Source: Prochlorococcus sp. AG-409-L18 (GTDB lineage Bacteria; Cyanobacteriota; Cyanobacteriia; PCC-6307; Cyanobiaceae). Taken from it: a stretch of 64,000 nucleotides of DNA. Positions 1 to 9,633 of this stretch are shown here, piece by piece. The DNA is taken from assembly GCA_003215535.1 (NCBI GenBank), contig QCKG01000007.1, positions 25,377 through 89,376 on the forward strand, read 5' to 3'. Positions within the stretch are counted from its first letter, which is position 1, and each line of letters opens with the position of its first letter. The position numbers and the translations under genes were made by a program. The notes beneath the pieces are model-generated. The model did no database searches, had not been told where the DNA came from, and worked only from the letters and a program-made list of their open reading frames with translations.

Positions 1-671
<671 letters not shown>

Positions 672-759
672 TCAGCCGAACCTTTCAAAATTTAGCAATT
701 AGGGTCAATCTCAATTGGCCCTTAACCAACCACTAATCACCCCTAAACACCCTCCTCCA

Positions 760-1170
760 ATGTCCCTCACCCTGCGAGTGCTGGCACCTGACCAGAGCGT
801 GTTTGACGGCACAGCTGAAGAAGTAATTCTTCCTAGTACAACTGGTCTAGTAGGGATATTGCCCGGTCATATTTCTATGGTTACAGCTCTAGATATTGGA
901 GTTTTAAGAGTTCTTGCGAATGGCACCTGGAATTCAATCGCATTAATGGGTGGTTTTGCTGAAGTAGAGTCAGATGACGTTACGGTCTTAGTAAATGGAG
1001 CCGAATTAGGTAGCAACATTGATGCAAATACTGCACAAATTGAACTAGAAAAAGCGAAAGCAGAGTTCAACCAACTTGAGGGAGAACCTGCTTCTCCTCA
1101 GAAACTCAAGGCAGAAAAACAATTTCATAGAGCGCGGGTAAGAGTTCAAGCAACAAAGACAACAGTTTAA
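760..1170 (+). CDS. atpE: F1 ATP synthase subunit epsilon
   Basis: Subunit epsilon (136 aa) sits at the foot of the F1 central stalk, couples rotation and can inhibit ATP hydrolysis. The N-terminal beta-sandwich is clear (MSLTLRVLAPDQSVFDG, then the VGILPGHISMVTAL segment typical of the family), followed by a short C-terminal helical hairpin. I chose the ATG at 760 over an upstream TTG at 715 because MSLTLRVLAP matches the family start and the earlier residues are proline-rich and not conserved. It follows atpB, and the aldolase-like gene starts only 18 bases after its stop, which suggests co-transcription. The E. coli name is atpC. Confidence 0.96.
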   Translation: MSLTLRVLAPDQSVFDGTAEEVILPSTTGLVGILPGHISMVTALDIGVLRVLANGTWNSIALMGGFAEVESDDVTVLVNGAELGSNIDANTAQIELEKAKAEFNQLEGEPASPQKLKAEKQFHRARVRVQATKTTV

Positions 1171-1188
1171 AAATTCCTTCACAACTTT

Positions 1189-1851
1189 TTGAGCCTTAAC
1201 CTGCTACTTGATAGTGCTGATCCAACTATTTGGAGAAGCTTTTTTCAGTTAGGTCTTTTCACTGGGATTACAACAAATCCCACTCTTTTAAAAAAAGCGG
1301 GGCAACCATGTACTGTCTCCAATCTAAAGATTCTTGCAAAAGAAGCAGAAATAATTGGCTGTACAGAATTGCACCTTCAAGCCTGGGGTGAAACCTTAAA
1401 TGATTTAACAGTATGTGGATTAACTCTTGGAGAGATATCTACTTCGAAAATGCAAATATACGTCAAAATTCCTATCACAAAAGAAGGGACCATAGCTGCC
1501 AAAGAGCTAATCAAAAATGATATTCCCGTAACATTCACAGCATGCTATGAAGTAGAGCAAGTGTTGATTTCAGCTGCGCTAGGAGGGAGTTATGTTGCCC
1601 CATATATTGGGCGAATAAACGACCAAGGTAGAGATGGCCAAAGTGAATTGATTTACATGAACCAAGTCTTAAAAAGTCTAAGCAGCAATTGCGAAATCCT
1701 TACTGCGAGCATAAGAGAAGCAAAAGAGATAAACTTCCTCGCAGCGAATGGAATCTCAACATTTACAATCAACCCACTGATTGTTGAGCAACTATTTAAT
1801 ATAAGAGCCACTAATGAAGCTGCAGATATTTTCAATACAGATACGAAATAA
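1189..1851 (+). CDS. Short transaldolase family protein, fructose-6-phosphate aldolase-like
   Basis: A 220-aa TIM-barrel protein of the short (subfamily 3) transaldolase group, TTG start. Visible family features: LLDSADP at the N-terminus with the conserved Asp, TTNPTLL, the Schiff-base Lys93 in YVKIPITKEG, and the block SYVAPYIGRIND. Two positions follow E. coli fructose-6-phosphate aldolase (FSA) and not transaldolase: Gln64 where transaldolases have a catalytic Glu, and Tyr139 in APY where transaldolase B has Phe. That suggests cleavage or formation of fructose 6-phosphate from dihydroxyacetone and glyceraldehyde 3-phosphate, but the substrate is inferred. It follows atpE by 18 bases on the same strand. 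A transaldolase activity cannot be excluded. Confidence 0.82.
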   Translation: MSLNLLLDSADPTIWRSFFQLGLFTGITTNPTLLKKAGQPCTVSNLKILAKEAEIIGCTELHLQAWGETLNDLTVCGLTLGEISTSKMQIYVKIPITKEGTIAAKELIKNDIPVTFTACYEVEQVLISAALGGSYVAPYIGRINDQGRDGQSELIYMNQVLKSLSSNCEILTASIREAKEINFLAANGISTFTINPLIVEQLFNIRATNEAADIFNTDTK

Positions 1852-1889
1852 ATAAGGGCAACCTAAATAAAGGCCGCGTCTTTATATGG

Positions 1890-2435
<546 letters not shown>

Positions 2436-2452
2436 CTATCAATTAACTGAAC

Positions 2453-3232
2453 TTGCGAGGATTACTGCTATTTGACATCGATGGAGTGATTCGAGATGTA
2501 TCAGGAAGCTATCGACTAGCTATCCAAGAAACCGTTAATCACTTCACCCACTGGCGTCCTTCCATCGAAACCATCGACGCACTCAAAACAGAAGGCAGTT
2601 GGAATAATGACTGGAATGCAAGCTTTGAATTAATTAGGCGTCATAAAGAAACTCAAGAAGTCCCCATGGAGCTACCCGAACTGCAAAGCCTGATCAAAAT
2701 CTTCAGTGATTTTTACTTTGGAGGAAATCCTGAAGGAGATTCGAAGGAATGGGATGGATTCATTAAAAACGAGCCTCTCCTCATTCAGGAAATATTCTTT
2801 AAAAAACTGAGTCAACAAAAAATCTCTTACGGCTTTGTAAGCGGAGCCGAACCTGCATCTGCAAAATATATTTTAGAAAATCGCCTAAAGATAAAGAACC
2901 CCTCATTAGTTGCTATGGGGGACGCACCAGACAAACCAGACCCAACAGGCCTCATTCAAATTGCTACTAAAATTTTTGGCAGCCCATTAGGGAGCAGTAC
3001 ACCACCAATCGCATACTTAGGCGATACAGTTGCCGATGTATTAACAATCAGAAGAGCTCGTAAAAACATTCCCAAGCAAAGGTTTATAAGTCTTGCTGTA
3101 GCCCCTCCTCATCTGCAAAGAGAAGAGAAGCATGAAGCCAGGAAAAGATATGAAAATAGCCTTAAAAATGCAGGTGCCGATGAAATCCTTTCATGCACTA
3201 ATGACGCTATTGACTATATTTCGAGCTGGTAA
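2453..3232 (+). CDS. HAD-superfamily hydrolase, subfamily IA
   Basis: A 259-aa haloacid-dehalogenase-type phosphatase. The nucleophile motif is LLFDIDGVIRD at residues 4-14 (Asp8 and Asp10). Motif II is around YGFVSGAEPAS, the lysine/aspartate region is MGDAPDKPDPTG, and the acidic motif is YLGDTVADV. It resembles the cyanobacterial HAD subgroup often placed next to histidine-pathway or hypothetical genes; the substrate is unknown. The start is TTG and the homologous region begins at once, so little N-terminus is missing. It is divergent from PSRP-3 (71 bases between) and convergent with pepP (11 bases between stops). Confidence 0.85.
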   Translation: MRGLLLFDIDGVIRDVSGSYRLAIQETVNHFTHWRPSIETIDALKTEGSWNNDWNASFELIRRHKETQEVPMELPELQSLIKIFSDFYFGGNPEGDSKEWDGFIKNEPLLIQEIFFKKLSQQKISYGFVSGAEPASAKYILENRLKIKNPSLVAMGDAPDKPDPTGLIQIATKIFGSPLGSSTPPIAYLGDTVADVLTIRRARKNIPKQRFISLAVAPPHLQREEKHEARKRYENSLKNAGADEILSCTNDAIDYISSW

Positions 3233-3243
3233 GTGAAGTCTTT

Positions 3244-4560
3244 TTATTGTTGAATTTCATTAACTGATTTAGCCGCTCCTGTGGTCAGCACATCATTCCC
3301 TGTATTAGTGACCAGAACATCATCTTCAATTCGAATACCAATCCCCTTCCAGCGATCTTGAATAGAAGGCTGTCCCTCTGGAACAGGCAATCGGTCACTT
3401 ACATATATTCCAGGTTCAACTGTTAAAACCATCCCTGGCTCCAGTTCAACAGGAAACTCACCTAAGCGATAAGCCCCAACATCATGGACATCTAAGCCAA
3501 GCCAATGTCCGGTGCGATGCATATAAAAATGGCGATATGCACCTTGCTCAATCAAAGAGTCAACATTACCTCGTAACAATCGAAGTTCTACCAAGCCTTC
3601 CACAAGCACTTTTACAGCAGTCATGTGAACAGCTTCAGCATTATTTCCAGGTTCAACTGCCTCCAATGCTGCTAGCTGGGCCTCTAAAACAAGCTCATAA
3701 AGGTCTTTTTGTTCCCCACTAAAACGACCATTAATTGGGAAAGTACGGGTTATATCTCCATTGTAATAATCACTCAAAGAGCATCCAGCATCTATCAACA
3801 ACAAATCACCATCTAATAAAAGGGAACTATTAGATGTGTAATGCAAAACACATGCATTCTCACCGCCAGCCACAATCGAACTATAGGCAGGTCCTCTAGC
3901 TCCCTGAGAAAGAAAATAATGTTCTATTACTGCTTGTAATTCCCGCTCACTCATCCCAGGGCATGCTGTTGTTCTGGCTAATTCATGAGCTTCTGAAGAG
4001 ATTCGGGCCGCCTCACGCAGCCGATCAACCTCCCAAGAATCCTTACGAAGTCTTAGCGAATGCAGGAATGGACAAGGTGCGACAACAGATGTTGCACCTT
4101 GTCCATTCCGAGGAAGCCTGTCAAGTTGCTCAGCCCAAACCTGCAGAACCAGGGGTTCTATCTTTTGATGCTTACCAACACGAAACGCAATGCCTTCGGC
4201 ACCTTTTAAATAATAAGGAAGTCGTTTATGCAATTCGTTTAAAGGATGAGATATATCAGCTCCAAAAATGCTCACAGCACCTTCAGTACCCCATCGGAAT
4301 CCATTCCAAACTTCAATTGCAGGCTCCTTTGGTAAAACAAAAAGCACATATTGTTCACCTACTGGACGATGAGGCAAAAACAACGCCACAGCTTCTGGCT
4401 CATCAAAGCCTGTTAAATACCAAAAATCACTGTTCTGACGAAAAGGATATTCACAGTCTGCATGATGAGTAACCAAAGAAGCCGCAGGAATAACCGCAGC
4501 CTTTCCATCCAATTTCTCTAGGAAACGATCGCGTCGCTGACCAAAAATTCGAAGATCCAT
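3244..4560 (-). CDS. pepP: Xaa-Pro aminopeptidase (aminopeptidase P), M24B family
   Basis: A 438-aa cytosolic metallopeptidase that removes the N-terminal residue before proline. The N-terminal aminopeptidase P domain (about residues 1-140, QNSDFWYLTGFDEPEA) is followed by the pita-bread catalytic domain. The five dimetal ligands can be placed: two Asp in LLIDAGCSL and NGDITRTF, His in HRTGHWLGLDVHDVG, Glu in LTVEPGIYV and Glu in GIRIEDDVLV. Length and order fit E. coli PepP closely. ATG start. It is divergent from the CNNM gene across a 392-base gap. Confidence 0.96.
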   Translation of the reverse strand: MDLRIFGQRRDRFLEKLDGKAAVIPAASLVTHHADCEYPFRQNSDFWYLTGFDEPEAVALFLPHRPVGEQYVLFVLPKEPAIEVWNGFRWGTEGAVSIFGADISHPLNELHKRLPYYLKGAEGIAFRVGKHQKIEPLVLQVWAEQLDRLPRNGQGATSVVAPCPFLHSLRLRKDSWEVDRLREAARISSEAHELARTTACPGMSERELQAVIEHYFLSQGARGPAYSSIVAGGENACVLHYTSNSSLLLDGDLLLIDAGCSLSDYYNGDITRTFPINGRFSGEQKDLYELVLEAQLAALEAVEPGNNAEAVHMTAVKVLVEGLVELRLLRGNVDSLIEQGAYRHFYMHRTGHWLGLDVHDVGAYRLGEFPVELEPGMVLTVEPGIYVSDRLPVPEGQPSIQDRWKGIGIRIEDDVLVTNTGNDVLTTGAAKSVNEIQQ

Positions 4561-4952
4561 ATCAGGAAAACTTTCACCTATAAAGTTCAGGATGGCAGTA
4601 AAAAGTGATTTGCAGCAATTTGCCTAACGACCTCCAAACAAGCAAAAATCCCTTCCCACCCTTACAAAAATGTCTGAACACCCTTTTGCAAAGGATAAAG
4701 ATTGATTCATTTCTTTTTCAATTCCAAATGTCCCAGCCTTTAAGACCATTTCAACTTCAACAAGAAAGAGACAGAAGACAACAAAAACATAAACTTCTTT
4801 GTCTGCACTTCCTAGAACTATCCATGAGCAGTACACATTGCATCCAACTTCAGTCAAGGCATCCTTACTACTAAATAGATCCTTGGTTCCAACAAGCCTC
4901 CTTTTGCATGATCCTGTCAACCTCCCCTAACAAAACCAACCTCATCTAAAGC
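4561..4952. other. Intergenic gap between divergent pepP and CNNM genes
   Basis: This 392-base stretch holds no gene that I recognise. Short frames on either strand (89 and 98 codons) have no family signature and poor composition. A small inverted repeat CCTTTTGCAAAGG lies at about 4682-4694. The gap must carry the promoters of both divergent genes, but no convincing -35/-10 pair or operator could be picked out. Confidence 0.5.
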
Positions 4953-5951
4953 ATGGGTTCCGATCTCTTGCTCCTAGCCCTTCTTGTGTTGATTGTTGTC
5001 AGCGGCTCTGCCTTGTGCTCAGGAGTAGAAGCGGCCCTACTCGCCGTTAACCCTCTACGAGTTCACGAACTTGCGGCAAGAGCAAAGCCAATTGCTGGAG
5101 CTCAAAGGTTGGCACGTCTTCGAAAGCGTTTAGGCAGAACTCTTACAGTATTAGTAATAGCTAACAACGGCTTTAATATCTTCGGCAGCCTGATGCTGGG
5201 GGGCTATGCAGCTTTCTTATTCGAAAAGCGTAACATCAATGGAATTGCGTTACCCCTTTTTTCAGTAGGTCTAACCCTATTGGTCATTCTCCTAGGAGAA
5301 ATTCTGCCCAAATCAATTGGGAGCAGGCTTTCTCTTCAGGTCTCATTAGCCAGCGCACCTTTGCTCCATTTTCTAAGCCTAATAATGCGTCCACTATTAC
5401 TGCTACTCGAGCGCATCCTGCCAGTAATCACAGCAGAAAATGAAATCAGTACAGATGAAGAAGAAATTCGCCAATTAGCAAGGCTTGGCTCCCAAAAAGG
5501 CCAAATCGAAGCCGACGAGGCCGCCATGATCTCGAAAGTTTTCCAACTTAATGATCTCACCGCTCGAGACCTTATGACTCCAAGAGTGGCAGCTCCAACT
5601 CTTGATGGCGTATCTACCCTAGAAGAACTTCAACCCAGCCTCCTCTCAAACAATGAGGAGTGGTGGGTAGTACTTGGTGAAGGAGTAGACAAGGTTCTTG
5701 GAGTGGCAAACAGAGAGCGTCTACTTACCGCCCTCCTTCAAGGGAATGGGCATTTAACCTCAGCAGAATTAAGCGAAAGAGTTGAATTTGTACCTGAAAT
5801 GATTCGCGTTGATCGCTTGCTTACAGGCTTTAGCAATGACAAAAGTGGAGTAAAGGTTGTAGTAGATGAATTTGGAGGTTTTGTTGGCGTCATTGGGGCA
5901 GAAGCTGTCCTCGCTGTACTGGCAGGATGGTGGCGAAAGTCAAGCTCATGA
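4953..5951 (+). CDS. CNNM/DUF21-domain membrane protein with CBS pair (CorC/HlyC-like)
   Basis: A 332-aa membrane protein. Residues 1-150 form a DUF21/CNNM transmembrane domain with three or four hydrophobic helices and the conserved GEILPKSIG turn. Next comes an acidic linker (ISTDEEEIRQLARLGSQKGQIEADEA, quoted in part) leading to the MTPR motif (DLMTPRVAAPT) that opens the CBS-pair region. Relatives are linked to divalent cation (Mg2+/Co2+) transport or homeostasis; the substrate here is unknown. The C-terminal CorC domain of longer family members is absent. The stop overlaps the start of the next gene as ATGA, so the two are probably translated together. Confidence 0.86.
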   Translation: MGSDLLLLALLVLIVVSGSALCSGVEAALLAVNPLRVHELAARAKPIAGAQRLARLRKRLGRTLTVLVIANNGFNIFGSLMLGGYAAFLFEKRNINGIALPLFSVGLTLLVILLGEILPKSIGSRLSLQVSLASAPLLHFLSLIMRPLLLLLERILPVITAENEISTDEEEIRQLARLGSQKGQIEADEAAMISKVFQLNDLTARDLMTPRVAAPTLDGVSTLEELQPSLLSNNEEWWVVLGEGVDKVLGVANRERLLTALLQGNGHLTSAELSERVEFVPEMIRVDRLLTGFSNDKSGVKVVVDEFGGFVGVIGAEAVLAVLAGWWRKSSS

Positions 5952-7270
5952 CTCCCTCCTCATCAACTACTCAACTTTGTCGACGACTCCTCAGTCAGTG
6001 GAGACAAAATCTCAACCTTAACAACCTAGAACGTTATCAATTGGCTGGGGAGTTAAAAGCCCTTGATCGCCAACTCGAGCGGTTAATGCAAAATCGATTT
6101 AGAGTTGCTGTGTTTGGGAAAGTTGGTGTAGGAAAGTCAAGTCTCTTAAATGCTCTTATCGGTAAGAAAGAGTTTGCCACTGATGTCGCCCATGGCTGCA
6201 CAAGACAAGCACAATACGTAAATTGGAATCAATCTATTAACAACCTTCAAGCGATTGAACTTATTGACACGCCTGGGATCGATGAAATAGCCGCACAAGG
6301 GAGGACTCGATTAGCTTCAAAAATGGCTCTTCAGACCGATCTAATCTTGTTAGTCCTAGATAGCGATATCAACTACATTGAAATCGAAGCTCTTCAAACA
6401 TTTCTCAGAACGGGCAAGCCTATTTTAATAGTGCTCAACAGAACTGATCAATGGACATCACAACAATGCACTGATCTAATCGCTAGTATTTGCAATCGAT
6501 TTCCTAGCGAAGCCAAAGGGCTAGAGCTAATAGCTGTTGCTGCAGCCCCTCGTCAAGCTCAAATTCAATCCAATGGAAAAGTTCGCAGCACAATCAGCTC
6601 GCCAATAATTGAACCTCTTCGAGACAGATTAGTCAGCCTGTTATCAAGTCAAGGACAACTATTTTTAGCCCTTAACGCTATTCGCCAAGCAGATAATTTT
6701 CACCACTCATTAAGAACTGGGCGCCTCAAACGCAGCAAAAAAGCTGCCCAAAGCCTCATTGGTCGCTTTGCTACCCTAAAAGCTTCAGGAGTTGCAGTAA
6801 ACCCTCTATTAATGATCGACCTAGCAGGTGGGCTTGCCTTTGACACTGCACTGATCGTTCAACTTAGTCAGTTATATGGATTACCAATGGGTGGTAGTTC
6901 TGCTAGACGATTACTGAAAAGACTGTCTATTTACAATGCTTATCTTGGAGGTGCCCAACTTGGAATTCAATTTGTATTAAGTATCCTGCGCCAAATACTC
7001 ATAATATCTACCCCACTTACTAGTGGATTGAGCCTTGCCTCATCAGCCCCTGTAGCATTAGCTCAAGCAGCTCTTGCCGTTCATACCACAAAAATTACTG
7101 GGAAACTCGCAGCAAAAGAACTTCTTCGTGGGACCACTAAAAGAGACCCTCAGCCACGAACAATTTTGAGACATTTAGCCGCTAGTGATCCTCAAATAAG
7201 ACAATGGCTCGATAACTTTCCACAGGCGTTAACAAAAGACTACTCTGAACTGCATAAACTCCTTCCGTGA
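5948..7270 (+). CDS. Era/dynamin-like GTP-binding protein with C-terminal membrane-associated region (DUF697-like)
   Basis: A 440-aa GTPase. P-loop GKVGVGKSS lies near residue 50, switch region with DTPGID near residue 100, and the guanine-specificity motif NRTDQ near residue 160. The C-terminal 180 residues are hydrophobic and Ala/Ser-rich with probable membrane helices, as in cyanobacterial GTPases annotated with DUF697. The role is unknown; relatives are suggested to act in membrane or ribosome maintenance. I start it at the ATG at 5948, which overlaps the preceding stop as ATGA, not at the ATG at 5927. Its own stop overlaps the GTG start of nadD as GTGA. Confidence 0.85.
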   Translation: MTPSSSTTQLCRRLLSQWRQNLNLNNLERYQLAGELKALDRQLERLMQNRFRVAVFGKVGVGKSSLLNALIGKKEFATDVAHGCTRQAQYVNWNQSINNLQAIELIDTPGIDEIAAQGRTRLASKMALQTDLILLVLDSDINYIEIEALQTFLRTGKPILIVLNRTDQWTSQQCTDLIASICNRFPSEAKGLELIAVAAAPRQAQIQSNGKVRSTISSPIIEPLRDRLVSLLSSQGQLFLALNAIRQADNFHHSLRTGRLKRSKKAAQSLIGRFATLKASGVAVNPLLMIDLAGGLAFDTALIVQLSQLYGLPMGGSSARRLLKRLSIYNAYLGGAQLGIQFVLSILRQILIISTPLTSGLSLASSAPVALAQAALAVHTTKITGKLAAKELLRGTTKRDPQPRTILRHLAASDPQIRQWLDNFPQALTKDYSELHKLLP

Positions 7271-7854
7271 ATATTGACCCAGGCCCCATAGCCCTACTAG
7301 GCACAAGCGCCGATCCTCCAACTTATGGACACCAGGCCCTATTAGAAGGCTTACTCAATCTTTTTCCTAAGGTGGTCACCTGGGCTAGTGACAATCCCAT
7401 GAAAATGCATGGTACATCTCTAAGTAAGCGGCGTTCATTGTTAGACGCTCTAGTAAAAGGAATAAGCAACCCGCATTTAGAACTGATTCAAGAGCTAAGC
7501 AGTCCCTGGTCAATTACCACTGTTGAGCGAGCAATTGAACGCTGGCCAAACTCCGACTTGATCTTTGTAATTGGTAGCGATCTCACTAGTGAAGTCCCGA
7601 GATGGGTAAATGCTGAAATATTTCTAGAAAAAACACGTCTTGGTATTGCCCCACGAGAAGGCTGGCCAATCAACCAAGACCAAATAAAAACACTTGAATT
7701 ATTAGGGGGTCGAGTTGAAGTCCTACCTCTAGATATACCTTATTCATCAAGTTCAGCGATCCGAAATCAACCCCATATTTCCCAGATCCCAAAACCTCTA
7801 TTACCGATAATGATTAAGCAAAATCTCTACGGCTTCAATCCCAAAAGCAAATGA
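7267..7854 (+). CDS. nadD: Nicotinate-nucleotide adenylyltransferase
   Basis: A 195-aa enzyme that transfers AMP from ATP to nicotinate mononucleotide, giving deamido-NAD. The nucleotidyltransferase signature is ALLGTSADPPTYGHQALL (the T/HxGH motif), and the second signature is SSSAIRN near residue 165. GTG start overlapping the upstream GTPase stop, and the stop overlaps the ATG of nadE as ATGA. Its product is the substrate of the next enzyme, so the two genes form a two-step module for the end of NAD synthesis. Confidence 0.92.
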   Translation: MNIDPGPIALLGTSADPPTYGHQALLEGLLNLFPKVVTWASDNPMKMHGTSLSKRRSLLDALVKGISNPHLELIQELSSPWSITTVERAIERWPNSDLIFVIGSDLTSEVPRWVNAEIFLEKTRLGIAPREGWPINQDQIKTLELLGGRVEVLPLDIPYSSSSAIRNQPHISQIPKPLLPIMIKQNLYGFNPKSK

Positions 7855-9545
7855 GAATTGCTCTAGCTCAATTGAACCCATTAGTTGGGGATCTCTTAGG
7901 CAATGGAGATCGCATTCTGACTAGCAGTCAGAATGCTGCTAGTCAGAATGTAGACCTAATCCTTACTCCAGAACTTTCATTATGGGGGTATCCACCTCGA
8001 GACCTATTACTTACTCCGGAACTCATTGCACTTCAATCAAAGGTTCTCGACCACATTGCGAATACCTTCTCCAACAAGTCAATAAGCGCAAAGATCCTCA
8101 TAGGTCTTGCTGAGCCTACAAAAGATCATGAGCTTCCAAACCTCTTCAATTCAATAGCTTTAGTAGACAAGAGCGGGTGGAGTGTAATAGCCCGTAAGCA
8201 ACTACTACCTACATATGACGTATTTGATGAGAAGCGCTACTTCCGTTCTTGGGACTCACCTTCGATATTAGAAATCGAGTCAAAGGGGAAGTCCTGGAAA
8301 TTAGGCATCACAATTTGCGAAGACCTTTGGGTAGAAGCCGGACTACAAGGTCAGCGCCTAGCTGGGCCTGATCCAATAGCAAAATTAACCTCCAAACAAC
8401 TTGATCTGATAATTAATCTTTCAGCCTCCCCATTCAGCCAATCAAAAAGAGAGATTCGGCGAAGCCTTGCAAAAAAAGCAGTTGAGAGACTTAAGTGCCC
8501 CTTGGTCTATCTCAATCAAGTAGGCGGAAATGATGAATTGATCTTTGATGGCTCAAGCTTCATCCTAAATGCTCAATCCCAAATCATCCATACACTTGCA
8601 AATTGTCGTGAAGAGATCGCCATATGGGACACAACAACGAAAAGTCAATATGAAAACAATTCAACAACTGATCCAATGGAACAACTTTTCCATGCACTGG
8701 TTCTTGGAGTACGTGACTACGCAGGAAAGTGTGGTTTCCAAAGCGCCCTCATTGGGCTAAGTGGTGGTATCGACTCTGCACTAGTAGCCATTCTTGCATC
8801 TGCCGCCTTGGGAGCCGAAAAAGTTACTGCAATACTAATGCCTTCTCCTTGGAGTTCCCCTGGGTCAATCCAAGATGCCCTGAACCTAGCTGAGAGAATA
8901 GGACTGAAGACTCATACCGTTCCTATTTCATCCTTAATGAAGAGCTTTAACATTGCTCTAAGTGTTCCGCTAGGAAAGCCACCTGAAGGAGTTACTGCAG
9001 AAAATCTACAATCCCGAATCAGAGGAACCTTGCTGATGGCATTAGCGAACCAACAAGGTCATCTACTTCTCTCTACCGGAAACAAATCAGAACTAGCAGT
9101 TGGGTACTGCACTCTTTATGGGGACATGAACGGTGGGCTCTCAGTAATTGGTGATTTATACAAAACCTCTGTTTTTGATCTCTGCAATTGGATTGACAGT
9201 CCAAAAGCAAAAAATGCGCGAAAAGACCTGGGACTCCCTACCAATGGAGCCTTAATAGGCAAGGCAATTCGAGAAAAGCTACCTAGCGCCGAACTTCGTC
9301 CAGGGCAATTAGATACTGATTCATTACCTGATTATGAAGTTCTTGACCCAATACTCAAGGCTCTGATTGAAGAAAGGAAAGGTCCCGATGAATTAATAAA
9401 GAATGGACATGAACCAGCCCTGATTTCCAGAGTGAAAAATTTGCTGCAAAAAGGCGAGTTCAAACGGAAACAAGCACCACCTCTCCTAAAAGTTAGTGAC
9501 CAAGCCTTTGGCAGCGGTTGGCGAATACCTATAGCAACAAGTTGA
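7851..9545 (+). CDS. nadE: Glutamine-dependent NAD+ synthetase
   Basis: A 564-aa two-domain enzyme that amidates deamido-NAD to NAD using glutamine. The N-terminal nitrilase-type glutaminase domain (about 1-270) has the catalytic triad Glu41 (LTPELSLWGYPPRD), Lys in ARKQLLPTYDVFDE and Cys156 (GITICEDLWVE). The C-terminal synthetase domain begins with the ATP-binding loop GLSGGIDSALV near residue 304 and includes STGNKSELAVGYCTLYGDM. The ATG overlaps the nadD stop by four bases, so stoichiometric translation with nadD is likely. Full length for the family. Confidence 0.97.
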   Translation: MRIALAQLNPLVGDLLGNGDRILTSSQNAASQNVDLILTPELSLWGYPPRDLLLTPELIALQSKVLDHIANTFSNKSISAKILIGLAEPTKDHELPNLFNSIALVDKSGWSVIARKQLLPTYDVFDEKRYFRSWDSPSILEIESKGKSWKLGITICEDLWVEAGLQGQRLAGPDPIAKLTSKQLDLIINLSASPFSQSKREIRRSLAKKAVERLKCPLVYLNQVGGNDELIFDGSSFILNAQSQIIHTLANCREEIAIWDTTTKSQYENNSTTDPMEQLFHALVLGVRDYAGKCGFQSALIGLSGGIDSALVAILASAALGAEKVTAILMPSPWSSPGSIQDALNLAERIGLKTHTVPISSLMKSFNIALSVPLGKPPEGVTAENLQSRIRGTLLMALANQQGHLLLSTGNKSELAVGYCTLYGDMNGGLSVIGDLYKTSVFDLCNWIDSPKAKNARKDLGLPTNGALIGKAIREKLPSAELRPGQLDTDSLPDYEVLDPILKALIEERKGPDELIKNGHEPALISRVKNLLQKGEFKRKQAPPLLKVSDQAFGSGWRIPIATS

Positions 9546-9633
9546 CTAAACAAAGTCTGGCCAAATCGGGCTTCAACAGCCAATCTAAGAGAAGTCAATG
9601 CCATTCATGCCTTCCTCCATTCTCTCGGCCCCG

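Noticed and set aside
1867..1885. Inverted repeat ATAAAG/CTTTAT between convergent aldolase-like and PSRP-3 genes
   Set aside because: Only six AT-rich pairs, no T run; too weak to call a terminator.
3963..4472. 169-codon frame opposite pepP
   Set aside because: Shadow of a confidently identified gene on the other strand; His/Gln/Leu-rich as expected for an antisense frame.
4624..4920. 98-codon minus-strand frame (and an 89-codon plus-strand frame at 4605-4874) in the pepP/CNNM gap
   Set aside because: Odd composition, no motif, no good ribosome-binding site, and the two overlap each other; more likely chance frames in a promoter region.
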